A program made the translations under genes and the position numbers. Below, one piece after another: positions 1 through 12,110 of a DNA stretch of 64,000 bases. Location: the NCBI GenBank assembly GCA_921293015.1, contig OV121088.1, positions 34,716,010 to 34,780,009 on the forward strand, given 5' to 3'. Origin of the DNA: Phorcus lineatus. Taxonomy: Eukaryota; Mollusca; Gastropoda; Trochida; Trochidae. The notes beneath the pieces are model-generated. The model had not been told where the DNA came from and searched no databases. It saw only the letters and a list, made by a program, of their open reading frames with translations. Numbering within the stretch: position 1 is the stretch's first letter; the number at the start of each line of letters is the position of its first letter.

Positions 1-449
1 GTCAGTTGATTGAAGTCGCTGTCTCATCTTGGCATTTTCAAATATTTATGCATGTCAGGCAAACAGTCCATAAATTACACTTTGTATTCTGTCATGTATC
101 AAGGCCCAAATATTTTTCTTGAAAAACATTGCATGTCCCTTTAAAAGTATGATCCTCTATATATCATCTAATGCATGGTTGATCTTAAATAACCATGTTG
201 TTATCTAAAGGTAGTCCTACTTCTTGAGACTATGAGGTCATAAAGTCGAGGTCCTAATGCATAAAATCAAAGTTTGACTGCATACAAATAAAAAGCCTGA
301 AGAAAAACATATTATGGATAAAAACACATGTAAAATATTTTTTTTGTTTTTTGGAAGCTATTTGTAAAGTGTTCATTGACAGCCAGTGTGTTGATGAAGG
401 GTAAAGGGGATATATATCTGCTTTCAAACTGAAATGTCTTCTTTTGCAG
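1..449 (+). other. ATXN10 intron, upstream part
   Basis: This stretch ends in a pyrimidine-rich tract and an AG at 448-449, just before the first recognisable ATXN10 exon. No exon or repeat was recognised in it, so it is read as intron. Confidence 0.6.
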
Positions 450-3400
450 GTTGTTTGTTATTGAAGATTTACTTCAGATTAGCAACTTCTGCAAGATGTT
501 CTTTGAGAAATTCAGCGTGATTGAAAGGTGGGCGTTTTGAGTATCTCATTAGTTAAGTGCAAGTGGCAAGCAGGTGCCTGCAAATACGAACAATTCTCAT
601 ACATTGAAACATTTAAAAGAGCAATCAAACTTTTTATGTTTTTGCAAGTTAAAGGCACTATTGCACGTTTTACACATTCAAATTGACTGATTTGGGCATT
701 TGAGGATATATGCACTTACTAGAACTATCTTTAATGCAATAAATGCTTAATATTCTTTACAACTTAACTGCAATAAACAATGCAAAGACTGCCATTGATC
801 ACTAAGGATATTATGAAATTGTAAGAGTCGGTCGTGCACAAGATTGGAAATATTGTTTGTTGAAATGACTGAACAAGGAAGGTATGCAACTTTTGAAACC
901 TTTATCTATCAACTGAGAAAAAAGGATGATATATTCTTTATCAAGTTCAATCTATACCTTCACTGAAGTTTTATACACAGTACACACATTTGGAAAGAAA
1001 AAATATTAGGAATACTGCTGCCTTAACCATAGCAGCTAAGGTGCCATTTTTAGTATTTAAGAATTTACTTGATCACCAAATAGGTACATTTATTCCAATG
1101 ACAGATTATCTGAATGCAAACTATCAGTGATTTTGAGAAACCTGTATCATCTGTGTGCAACTTATATTTATGACGAAACATTTGCGCGGGTCATTGCCTT
1201 TAAAGAAGTTGTAATATTTCACAATATGTGTGTTCTATGCATGTTCTTGTCTCAAATAACAAACTATGAAATTGTCTCCCTGAAGTATTGAACTTTCATG
1301 AAATAAGGCACAAAAAGGAATTTAAATGTTGAAAGAATATTCTTTCCTTATTCATCTACTTAAAATTCATCTGAGATGTTAATTTGCTAATCTTTTAAAT
1401 TATAGTATAATTTGAAATTTTAGTTTTTTTATGGTTTTCTGCACATTATAGCATTAAGTGATTCCTTCCGCATAATAGTAAATTTAGTGAATATTATGAA
1501 TATGATTACGAAAGGGTACAATTATTGCTGTAATTGAGAATCTTGTATTTTACTAACAGGTTGTTTATTGTGGAGGTGCTGATCGTAATGTTGAAGAAAC
1601 TTGACAGCGGAGAGGGTACAAGACAAGTCGTTGCCATCGACAACCTCCAATACTTGACCTCTGACCTCAAAACGCAATGTCTACAGATACTACAAGCTGG
1701 AGTGTCAGACTCCGACCACTCTCAGGTAAACTCAGCCTGCAAACTTTGAAATTAGCTGAAGAGCTTATAAGTTAATCAGTTCTCAATATTTTTTTTACGA
1801 AACTTGGTATGTAGTTAGGTCTAGTGATTTCCATGGAAACAATTTAAACTTTGTACATATATATGGGTAGGGTAATTTTTCCAACCTATATCTAAAAATC
1901 TAATGAGTATTATATTCCTAAACCTGGTATATGGTTAGATCTAGTGCTTGGTTTGTGCCTTTTGCTACTTTGGTTATTCTTAATTTTGCATTTTTCTTGG
2001 TTTCCATGGAAACAATTTGAACTTTGTGCATATTGGGGGCTGTAGTTGTTAATTATAATATTTGATGACTGTGTCTCAGTATCAATTGTCACATTCTCTA
2101 CAATAAAGAAGTTGACAAATATATAAAACTCTTCCTTATGCTTCATTGAACTTGTATATTTCACGAGTCACTATTATGTCAAGTTAATTGATGATAATAT
2201 ATTAACCTTTTTAAATGCGTATACATGAATTACCCGTGCACATTTTAAGCAGATACGCATCCTATCTGGAGCCCTGTGTTTCATCTCACTTTGCTGAAAG
2301 ATTTGATTTATATGGGCTATTGAACAATGTATCATGTGTCTTTTTTTTTAAAGAAAGTATTCATTGATACCACAAAAATATCATTACCATTTTGGTCGAA
2401 ACCCCCGTAGTATGATACATACTAGGTGATACACAATGGTGATACATTCAAGGGAGACTATCCTTCAATGCCATGTTTTCATTTCAATTTGAAAGCACCA
2501 TAACACATTTTTAAAAAATCTTATTTCTTGAAATTTCAAACAATTTTTAAACATCTGATTATTAGTGTTTCCCCAAGGTTGAAAAAAGGGCAGGGCATAT
2601 TGATTTAAAAAAGGGCACTTACATACAAATTCATTTGAAAGTATGTTTCGAACGAAATCATCGTTATATTCTGTAAAAAGTTTTCTTCACACTTATGTCA
2701 GTTCTAGCAATCAAAAATATATTTGATAACTGTCTGAATCTTATGAATAAATTCAGCAAAACATCAAATTTATTTAATAAATCTTAAGTGAGTTACGGAA
2801 TTTCAAACATATGAATTTCACTCATTACATCAAATGAGATTATTCAGCTGTGTCCACCAGAAATCCCCCTACTATTCCTGTGTCTAGCTGTGCCCTGACG
2901 AAACAAAGCATGTATTATTAGTTTATTCACAGTTTCTTTTGTCAAATGCTTGTAATTTCTAATATCATGGCTATGATGAGCTTTTCATACCTTAGGATAA
3001 GTGTTTTATGTGAAATACAATTGGGACATTGTAAATAACTTCAATTGTACATGTTATTCTGAAGAAGGGAAACATGAAATTTAGGCCAGCAACAAGGCAG
3101 GGCGCTCTGGATAAAGGACAGGGCAGGGGCATGGCGAAACACTAATTACTCAGACTGATTATCCTTAAAAACTTATCACCAAGCTAAAAATGCGCCTTTT
3201 GCACATTTGAGTTAGGGAAATTATGTCTCCTCCGGAAGGGTCAGGAAACATATTGGTTTTGGCCGGGTTCCCGTCAGCATTCCCATTTGTTTCCGGAGCA
3301 AAACTCTGAAATTACTTGACCAATCTTCACCAAATTTGGTATACATGTTCTTCATATCATGTAGATGTGCCTTTCGGGGTTTCAGCTTCTTTTATATTTC

Positions 3401-6400
3401 ATATTTTTTTGTTTCCATGGCAACAGTTTGGACTTTGATATTTTGAAGGGTAGGGTTTGTTTCCGGAGCCTAACTCTGAAACTACATGACCAATCTTCAT
3501 CAAATTTGGTATGCATCCTCTTCACATCCTGTAGATGTGCCTTTCGGGGGTTTCAGCTTCTTTTATATTTTATATTTTTTTGTTTCCATTGCACCAATTT
3601 GGATTTTGATATTTTTAAGGGAAGGGTGTCCGGAGCATAAGTCTGAAACGACTGGAGCACATTGTTATTATTGGAGTTCATAGTTATAATTTTTCCTATT
3701 TTATTGGCCCAATTCGGCTTGTATAGCTACTTCATTTATCTTTCTTTATTTCATCCCTCTGTCTTTTATCAGTCAGCCATATAATACTGTAACATACCTT
3801 AAATTTTATTTGAGTCTAAAGAATATGTAAGGAGTATACAAAAACCAAATTATATTGAAATGAAATTATTCTATTTTTTGCTTGTAGCTGAAATTTCAGA
3901 TTGAGTGCCAATAATTTGTATACATTTCCTGTGTCCATGTGTATTTTACGTGCATTGTCTTTTACTGCTATTATTCCAGGCCCTCCTGCTGGTGAAGATA
4001 TTGGAAGCAATCTGTGAAGCTACGTCAATGCATTCCTTGTATGGAAACTTTCAGGACGACACTGAGTTACTTGTTTCTTCCATCAGTAAGTGTTATGGAT
4101 CAAACCAACTTTCCTTGCAAGTCTTAACTTGTGCCATTTTCCATCACAGGCTAGTTTAAGGTATGCTGCTTTGCCTCATCTTTTGTGTGCAAGCTCTTTG
4201 GCCTACTGCATCTGAACTTGATAGTTATATACGAAATCTCCTGCATGATGATGAGAGATCACACTCAAGTCATCAGCTTTGGAACAAAGCACCAAGGTTT
4301 GAATTAGCCGCTGAATGAGACTGTGAGACTGCATTGAATACATGAATTTTGGTGCAGAGCAGCAAGGTTTGAATTTACTGCTGAATGAGACTGTGAGACT
4401 GCATTGAATACATGAATTTTGGTGCAGAGCAGCAAGGTTTGAATTTACTGCTGAATGAGACTGTGAGACTGCATTGAATACATGAATTTTGGTGCAGAAC
4501 AGCAAGGTTTGAATTTACTGCTGAATGAGACTGTGAGACTGCATTGAATACATGAATTTTGGTGCAGAGCAGCAAGGTTTGAATTTACTGCTGAATGAGA
4601 CTGCATTGAATACATGAATTTTGGTGCAGAGCAGCAAGGTTTGAATTTACTGCTGAATGTGACTGTGAGACTGCATTGAATACATGAATTTTGGTGCAGA
4701 GCAGCAAGGTTTGAATTTACTGCTGAATGAGACTGTGAGACTGCATTGAATACATGAATTTTGGTGCAGAACAGCAAGGTTTGAATTTACTGCTGAATGA
4801 GACTGCATTGAATACATGAATTTTGGTGCAGAGCAGCAAGGTTTGAATTTACTGCTGAATGAGACTGTGAGACTGCATTGAATACATGAATTTTGGTGCA
4901 GAACAGCAAGGTTTGAATTTACTGCTGAATGAGACTGCATTGAATACATGAATTTTGGTGCAGAACAGCAAGGCTTAGAATAACTGGCTATTATGACTTT
5001 ATGAGTTATGACTTGTGAGGTAATGGAGATCAAGTAAAGTCACTGTTTTTTGTGACGTGAGCATGGGGTAGTAATCATCATGTGTAAATGTGAGTTTAAG
5101 AGTTCTTATTTTCATCAGAATTTTGGAGGATTTGGATCTGTGAATTTGTTCTTTGATTAGAACTTAAGAAAATCATTTGCAAAACTTTATGAAACTTGGA
5201 ATATGAAGCAATCACTTTGTGTAGTGCCTTTTTGGGTGGTCAACGTTTTTGGGATATCTATATCTAACATCTTACTGAAAATAAGGATGTGGCAGAATTA
5301 TCAGGTGAATGTTCAATTCATTTGTAAGGATTTGATAAGTAATCAAAGATAACATTACATACAAAATTCTGTGTGTCATTATTTCCATTTTGATTGTTAT
5401 GTTGTATTTAAAATTGTTTTGCAGATTTACTTCATGGCGTTCACTCAATCGGCCGTGAGGGGGCTAATCACTTCACGTCAGTGGAGAAGATGATGGAGAC
5501 AGATGGCATAGACTCGGACCATCCTGCTTTCGGTCTGAAGAGAGATCTCGTACGACTCATAGCGAACATGGTCTACAGGCACAAGGGGAACCAGGACAAG
5601 GTAAAAGTTTAAAAAATTGTCATAAAATTACAGAAGCGTATACATGATGTGTTGAAGAAAACAGCACAGTTACTACAATTTGTACATTACATATCCTGAC
5701 CTGTTTATCTGTATATAGGTAAGAGAGCTAGATGGTATAGCGCTGATTTTGGACCAGTCGAACATGGATGGGCGGAACCCTTGTATCCTTTTACATTGCT
5801 GCCTTATATTTCCAAAACATGCTACTCATCATAATTTGTGAACCCAAATGTGAAAATATGAATTGACTACCCGTACATAGATTACGAATTACATTGATAC
5901 AAATGATTTTAAAAATAGTAACTGTCTTTCATAGGAATAAAGAAGATGATCACTTGTCATGCACTTTTACATAAAACGTATTGTTTAAAAAGCTAGAAAT
6001 GCCATGTTTGTTTTTGTTTTGTTGGTGTATTTTTTTTAAGGGGGTTCGGGTGGGGTGAACCGCTTAGTGTTAGCTTCTTGAAGCTTGGCAATGTGCAGTG
6101 AGTGACCTCCTTTGCCAAAATTGTGTTTCAAAAGTATTTTGTCAGTAGCACATAAACATTCTCAAAGGGTAAAAGACAGCAAGATTTGTATAAATAAGAT
6201 TCAGTGTAATGGGGATTTTGTCGCCAAGGGTAGAGCCAGAGAAGATGTAAACATCAATAGAAAGAAAATTCAATAACTTTATCTTAAGCATTGTTCTAAG
6301 TATCAGAGGGATGAACAATTTTGCATCATCATCTGATTATCAAATTAGCCATCATTAGGTGCAGATAAAGTTTTTAAGAGTTCTGAATTTCTTCTTTTAC

Positions 6401-6708
6401 CATGAAATTGAATTTACCTGAAATATGAGAGAATCAATCATAAGTAGGTATAAATGTATAACAGTGGCTCCATTTAAAGTTGTTTGCTCATTCATTGCCT
6501 CCTTGACCTGCTAGACATCAGTCAGTGGGTGGTTCTGGCAGTACGGAACCTATTGGAGAACAACGAAGACAACAAACGGTTCCTGTCAGGGCTCAGACTG
6601 GAAGGACTCTCCAACAATGTGGAAATGCTGCAAGAGTTTGGAATCAGTGCCGAAGTCTGCGGGGACAAGGTCGTTGTGAAGCGCCCGGACGACCATGCAG
6701 AGAAATGA
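450..6708 (+). CDS. ATXN10: Ataxin-10 (ATXN10), C-terminal six exons; 5' part lies outside the window
   Basis: Six exons can be joined without frame breaks: 450-527, 1560-1725, 3980-4085, 5425-5600, 5719-5782 and 6515-6708 (stop TGA 6706-6708). Each has an AG acceptor and, where needed, a GT donor. Together they give 260 residues. The last three exons carry the ataxin-10 C-terminal signature: RLIANMVYRHKGNQDKVREL, then LDGIALILDQSNMDGRNP, then SQWVVLAVRNLLENNEDN, ending in a short Lys/Asp-rich tail. Human ATXN10 has closely matching blocks (LIGNLCYKNKDNQDKVNELDG and EWVIYAIRNLTEDN). The protein is a cytoplasmic armadillo-like alpha-solenoid, linked in vertebrates to neuron survival and cytokinesis. 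The upstream exons match the helical region before this domain. The start codon and N-terminal half are missing because the window begins in an intron. Identity is confident; single bases at exon edges are less so. Confidence 0.9.
3288..3660. repeat. About 170-bp tandem repeat, two copies plus a partial third
   Basis: Two adjacent copies start at 3288 and 3458, each with the pattern tgtttccggagc..., then ctctgaaa, gaccaatcttca, tgtagatgtgcctttcgggg and tttgtttccatggca. A third, truncated copy starts near 3626. A related fragment (tttccatggaaacaattt) occurs twice more in the same intron at about 1830-1850 and 2000-2020. It lies in the ATXN10 intron between exons 1560-1725 and 3980-4085. The two small ORFs across it are repeat-derived. 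The rest of that intron (1726-3287) shows no exon. Confidence 0.8.
4275..4976. repeat. Minisatellite of 70-bp units with 62-bp variants, about 10 copies, in an ATXN10 intron
   Basis: The word agcaaggttt recurs at 4361, 4431, 4501, 4571, 4633, 4703, 4773, 4835, 4905 and 4967 (last one agcaaggctt). Spacing is 70 bp, or 62 bp where the 8-bp ctgtgaga block is deleted. Units are nearly identical, with gagc/gaac as the main variable site; the first copy is more diverged. Because 70 is not a multiple of 3, all three frames of the array are sampled. The minus strand has few stops, so it yields long repetitive ORFs that are not genes. The array sits between ATXN10 exons 3980-4085 and 5425-5600. Confidence 0.95.
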
Positions 6709-6917
6709 CTTGTTTATGAAAACTACCCAAGATATTTCAGTTGATAAATTTTAAAAGGGAAAAATGTTTTATAATACATGGACTTTGCCTGATGTTGATC
6801 TGTAATGGAAAAGTTGTCCATCTGAGTTGAAGGTAGCTTCTGCTTTAGTTGGGGCTTTCTCAAGGTCCAAGTCTGCCCTAGATTGAGCAATGATTTGTAT
6901 CTATCATGTATACTATA

Positions 6918-7088
6918 GCTCATCGTGTCTCAGGGTAAAACGTGTAGGCTCTCACTTACCTCATATACCCCTTTGATGTAACAACACTAAAACTTACGCG
7001 CTGTGAACTGTTCCATTACTGATCAAGCCCATGGGCTTAGCCAAGGGGTATATGAGTCAAGCATTTCACCCTGAGGCAAGATGGCAAT
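6918..7088. mobile_element. Fold-back (MITE-like) element, copy 1
   Basis: The left arm has tgtctcagggtaaaacg followed by cctcatataccccttt. The right arm has the reverse complement in mirrored order: aaggggtatatgag, then caccctgaggcaagatgg. The core contains gctgtgaactgttccattac and the palindrome aagcccatgggctta. A relic of the same terminus (ccatcctgcctcaggttaaaacgt) lies near 39248-39271, so this is an interspersed family and not unique 3' UTR sequence. No coding capacity. Confidence 0.6.
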
Positions 7089-7309
7089 GACTTTTAGAAT
7101 CGAATAATGACTGGTTTTTGTCTCTTGTGAATGAAATCAGCAAAGTGCTTTGAGAGTCTCTGAATTTACAACCACATGGACTCAGTGACAAGATCATAGG
7201 TTGAGGTAACCACTTTGACACTTCCTACTTCCATCTGAGTTCAAGACAGCTTCTGCGTAAGTTGGTGCTCTCTGAAGGTCCGAGTCTGCCCTAGATGTAT
7301 GCAATGGCT

Positions 7310-7432
7310 CATCCTGTCTCATATACCCCTTGGATACTGCGCTGTGAACTGTTCCATTACTTATCAAGCCCATGGGCTTATCAAAGGGGTATGTGAGTGG
7401 AACGAGAACGTTTTACCCTGAGACAGGATGGC
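7310..7432. mobile_element. Fold-back (MITE-like) element, copy 2, left arm shortened
   Basis: This copy has the same core (gctgtgaactgttccattac, aagcccatgggctta) and an intact right arm running from aaaggggtatgtgag to ttttaccctgagacaggatgg. In the left arm the tgtctca end is joined directly to tataccccttgg, so it is deleted compared with copy 1. Confidence 0.55.
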
Positions 7433-7604
7433 AATGGCTTTCAGAATTGAAGTGTGAAGTGTCTGATGAAATCAGCAAAGTGCTTTGAGAGTCTCTAAAT
7501 TTTCCAACCACACAGACTCAGTGACAAGATCTTAGGTTGAAGTAACCAATTTGACACTTCTTATTCCACTGGTATGTTACAATATGCTATTGTCGTCATC
7601 TTAT

Positions 7605-7633
7605 CTGTCTGTCTGTCTGTCTGTCTGTCTGTC
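7605..7633. repeat. (CTGT)n microsatellite
   Basis: About seven uninterrupted CTGT units, ending in ccggctg, just upstream of the putative ATXN10 poly(A) signal. Confidence 0.9.
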
Positions 7634-7670
7634 CGGCTGTGAGTAATCAAAATCCATGAAATAAATCTTT

Positions 7671-8639
7671 TCTAAAAATTTGCATCAGCATTACTTTGCT
7701 ACTGAAGTGAGGCTATTTGATATAATCTGTAATATTAATAATGTTTTTTTTTCATTTCAATGGAAACAAATTTAATTTTTGAGTCCATGATTTGAATGCT
7801 CTATGCAACAACATGTGGATTTGCAGAGATCTTTCAAATACCCTGTTCACCTTCAGGCCAAAAGCCACCTATGGTATGCTGTTGGTAGCGAGGAGTATCA
7901 GGTATTGAATTAGCATTGCTGATAGCATACACTCTGACGAAGCGGGAAATCTGGTCTCCAAATGTTTTGTTTATCTGCTTAATTTGTTTAATCTTATTCA
8001 TATAAGTTTGATCTTGAAAACTGTTTGCACATAACTTTATACACCACTTGACTCAATACCTCAGTCCACAAGCGCCTGTAACAATTTATGGGTAAAAGAT
8101 ACCATGAATTACCATGATTCATTCTATATATATATATTATCTTTTACTCATAAATTGTTACAGGCGCTTGTGCCTCAGTCTAATCAAAATCAACTGTGTT
8201 CCAAGGAACAAAAGTTGTAAATATTGACTCTAACCGGATTCGAACGTACTCTATCAGGGGCTTTCCTCTCCGCAACAGTCTGAAAGCAGCCTCCTTGCTA
8301 GCACATGCTGACAGTGGTTGTTTAGCGCAGACAAAATCTTAATCAAACTGCTCAGTATCTCATCATGGTTTTGAGTTTGAGACCCAAATGAGCTAAGACC
8401 GCGTGAGCCTATATGCTTTAGCAGGGGCATCCAAGCTGGACAAGTATGTCGAAGGATAGACCCAAGATCAAATTTCAATTTTTCTCCGCTTATTCTTCCG
8501 TTCTTTTCATTTGCTGCTTAAGCAATCGCTTTTCTCCATGATACATTCTCTCTATTTGGTACTCCTTTACTCTTCTCCAGAACAATTGACAAATCTGAAA
8601 TCTTGTGTACAGACTCCTAATTTACTAATCAGTATTTTA
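7671..8639. other. Intergenic stretch, little recognised
   Basis: Apart from the inverted repeat at 8067-8172, nothing coding was recognised. Near 8228-8280 the minus strand has a tRNA B-box-like word (gttcgaatcc), but no cloverleaf could be built around it. Confidence 0.4.
8067..8172. repeat. Near-perfect inverted repeat: 34-bp arms, about 38-bp AT-rich loop
   Basis: Arm 8067-8100 (begins cacaagcgcctgtaacaatt) and arm 8139-8172 are reverse complements at 33 of 34 positions. The loop holds an alternating TA run. The outer sequence on both sides contains cctcagtc, which could be a remnant of a target duplication. No ORF. It is most likely a tiny fold-back transposon or deletion derivative. 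Confidence 0.85.
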
Positions 8640-9290
8640 CTTTGTAGATTTGTTCATCCGGTGACCCTATTTTAAACGCACTAGTGCACACAAATATTTC
8701 CTAAACACAACGAATGCACAGATATTGCATATCTCTCGGTATTAATCACGACTCTCACTCAAGTAATCTACCTCGTAAGTTATTTAACAAATATCTACGT
8801 ATTCAGGTAGTAAAGTTGATTTTTAAAGGCCGGAAGTATTTAATGTAACGTAACTTTAAATCCGCATGAACTACGATATCGGAAATATTAAAATTTTGCT
8901 CACAACCAGAGAAGCGGAAACGGCAGCCGCTATGGTCAATCCAATAGCAATGCTAATACAGTGTTATTAAATTGGTTAATTTACAACATTGCTTTCATAA
9001 AACATATTTCATGATTTGTTCTCAGTTCAGAGTTTAGGTAAATTCAATAGCTGCACACAATACTAGTTGAGACGTTTCCAAGTGTCAATAATTTATCCAT
9101 TTTGTGCACAGCTAACCATAGATTTTTATATATCCAAGCCGACAGCGGCTGTCTTAACGTTTTCAATGTTGATTGCAGGTAACTTGAAGAGAATGTTTAG
9201 TATTTCATTGTATCGATAGAAAGTTGAGTGAATGCATAAGTCCTGGTAAACCTTAAAATAGCCAATTTAAACCGCCTTTAATCGTCTTCC
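8640..9290. repeat. Interspersed element, family shared with 31180-31735
   Basis: The two segments align end to end in the same orientation with many substitutions. Shared words include gtaatctacc, ccggaagtatttaatg, caataacaatgct/caatagcaatgct, agttcagagt(c/t)taggtaaattca and ccattttgtgcacagct, then accatagattttt. No intact ORF is shared. It is an old non-autonomous repeat of unknown class; its ends are approximate. Confidence 0.6.
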
Positions 9291-9299
9291 CCAGAAGCA

Positions 9300-9830
9300 A
9301 AAGGTCTAGAAAGCTGAACCTTGTGAACAGATACCTTTGCTGATCGGGATTCGAATATGAAAATTTGGGTACCCTGTTACCCTTTATAAGAGCCACAGGG
9401 GCCATGCCTTAATAAGATATTTTGATCCCTAGCTGATGCAATTCTAGTTGACCCCTACTAAGAGCCAGGGGACCATCCCCAAAATACCTGTTTCTCCCTT
9501 CTCTAGGAGTTAGGGCTTAAAATAATATGATCTTGTGTACGCATTACTTAGCTGATGGGGATTAAGAAAAATGGGCTTGGTGATCCTGTGGCATCTTCCA
9601 AGTGATCCTGTGACCATTTATAAAATGGATTATAGCTAGCTTGATGAGCTACAGGTAAAATGGCCCTTTTTTTCCTCAAATCCACTGGCTCTAGAGAGCC
9701 GGAATCTTGTGTACAGACAGGTGGAGTTATTAAATTGAAGATTTAGTGACTCCGCCCTCAGAAACCAATTTTCATGTCTCCGAATATGGCCCAAATATTT
9801 GGGGGGGGGGGGGGGGGGGCCCAAAACCTG
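9300..9830. repeat. Degenerate about 200-bp repeats, followed by a 19-base G run
   Basis: The motif set ccttgtg(a/t)aca...gctgatnggga...ggtgatcctgtg...ttataa recurs loosely at about 9316, 9529 and 9701, with isolated relics near 8607 and at 16690-16745. Positions 9801-9819 are 19 consecutive G. The copies are too diverged to class. Confidence 0.45.
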
Positions 9831-12110
9831 AGCGTAGCGATTCTTTTGCACCTTCTAATGATTATCAAGATTATTACATAATATTGGTCAATGGTAAATA
9901 GCGTTCAAACCTTTACATTAATCAAATGATTCATTATATTGTTCTCAAATGCTTCCAAAATCACAAAACTTACAATGCAATGACAATTTTTACACGTAAT
10001 GGACGTTGACATTGCGGTTTAGAGTGCATTCAAAATAGCACTTGGAGTAGATCACACTTGTGTGGGTACCAAGCATTTTAGACAAATACAAACAATTCAT
10101 ATCTTCAAACCTTTATTATTTACAGTTAAAATTTCACTGAATATATACATGTCCGTCAATTGATAGCTGTGAAAGGAATGTTCACGAAGTGCATCAAGTG
10201 ACTGACATCACATTACAGAACAAGCTTTATCATGGCGTCTCAAGGACCGTATTTGGCTGTCACTAAGAGGGACATGACAGTTAACTCTTGGTCTGATTGC
10301 CTGCCTAAGTTTACTTCTGCGTACTTGTACTGTTTTCTCTAACAAGCGAGTCCTGTCTCTTTGAAAGGTTTCCTTGGCAGGTGTCAAATAGCAAACGTTG
10401 GTGTTGCCAGAAATTCGTAAATCTGAGGTCGCGTCATGCGTCAAGCCATGCACACTGTAGCTGCAGACCTGTAGCTATATAACCTCTTCCCCCAGTATCA
10501 TCGAGTTTATAGCTACAGAGTCTACACATGAAAAACCTAACCAATTTCCATATTCAATCGGTACCTTCTCTTTCAAGTCTTTCACAACAAACAAAACAGC
10601 CCTGTAACTATTCATTAACGATAAAATACCCTCAAATTGTTATGTATTATTGCCGCATATATTTTTTTCATATAATCATCATAATATTAGTTTTACCGTT
10701 TGTTTATTTTTACATTCACTGCAACTCAGCGGTACGGTGACGCCATCTTGAGTCTATTTTTAGATATGCTAATTACTTAGAATTCCCCTTTACGGTCACG
10801 TGATGTGAAAATTCAAGACTGGTCACGGACATAAGAAACGAGTGCGTAAAAATATATGCAGCAAAAGCGGGGACGCAATCGATGTTTTGTTGAAGACATA
10901 ATAGGTAGTCGGCGACTTTCAGGTTACACTGTCTAAATATAGTATGTAATGCCGATGATTGAATTTATTTAATTTGCATCTAGTTATCAAACAGTGTAAC
11001 AGCACTTTATTGTAAAGCTGAACCGAAACGGGTAAGGGTTTTCGTTGTCAAAATCAGATATATTCGTCCTGGTTTGATATTATCTCTTTTATTTAAAAAA
11101 AAGAATGATTTTAAAGGTAGCCTACTCAGTCTTTAGAAAGATTACGATTATGTGTATTTCATACATGTTCTATGAAAAATAAATTCCTATTTTAATACGT
11201 AGTTTCCGTCACTGGTCGTTAAAAATAGTTTTGTTTAATAAATATGAAAATAATAATATATCGATAAACGGGTTAATTTAATACATGGATTTAGAGTTTG
11301 AAAAAAAGGAAGATGATATAATTCCTATGTTTCTTTCAATGTATTTATGTATCTCAATAAATAACATTTTCACTGTGAATTTCCAAGAAAGAAATTGCGA
11401 ATATTTTGCGGAACTTGCGGAAAATGATAATGAATCCGCTGGTAGAAATAAGCAATAAGGAGACTTTTTAGGAATCAAATATCAATGATATTTTTGTCTT
11501 TTCTTAGGTATAACGTGACTTTCTTTTGGCTCATATATATTTGATCTAATAAATGAAGCCTAATAATTCATATCGAAGTTCAACACTCGCAAGCCGATGC
11601 GAATAAGAAAGCTATTCGACATCGGGACGGCAGTGATTAAGACTATCCAAGTAAGAAAACAAGTTTTATATAAAAAAAATTATAATTAGATAAACGAAAA
11701 CTTATATGATATGTTCAAATTCAATGGTATGCTCCTGCTGAAACCCTGAAACCTGAAAAAAGAAGCAGGTAGAGACAGTAGCCCAGTTTGCGTAGCTATC
11801 GTCTTGAGAACGTGTCTTCGTTCCGTGACGTGATTCTCGCTCATTTGCATACGTAAACAAGATGGCGGCTTTTATGAACGGAAAAACTTAGAAGACAAAT
11901 TTTCAGGCTTAACATTATATTAATCATCGGCGTTAACATTAAAGTAATCATTTCATGTTGGAAACATAATTCTCATCTGTAATTGGTCCAAATATTAGAG
12001 CGTTTGATCATTTCATTTTCTGGTTACACCAACATTAGCGCCAGCGAACCCAGATTTGGTTCGCACAGGTTAGATTTTCTAAGGATGTGGCTGCAGCCAA
12101 AAAGGCGACG
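9831..12110. other. Intergenic, no gene recognised
   Basis: The ORFs here (for example 10208-10453 minus and 10528-10740 plus) are short, show no domain and have no plausible splice partners. The right end is downstream of the minus-strand GTPase and should contain its 3' UTR. Confidence 0.4.

Larger units (their letters stand above)
6709..7670 (+). other. Likely ATXN10 3' UTR with a diverged tandem duplication; candidate poly(A) signal
   Basis: An AATAAA at 7660-7665 is the first good poly(A) signal seen after the stop. In between, a segment of about 340-410 bp is present twice (roughly 6815-7226 and 7227-7567). The halves share phrases such as aaatcagcaaagtgctttga, tgacaagatc and ggtccnagtctgccctag, with substitutions throughout. 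Each half carries a copy of the fold-back element listed separately. Confidence 0.6.

Noticed and set aside
4203..5033. Minus-strand repetitive ORFs of 66-128 codons
   Set aside because: They read through the 70-bp minisatellite inside an ATXN10 intron; the peptide is just the translated repeat.
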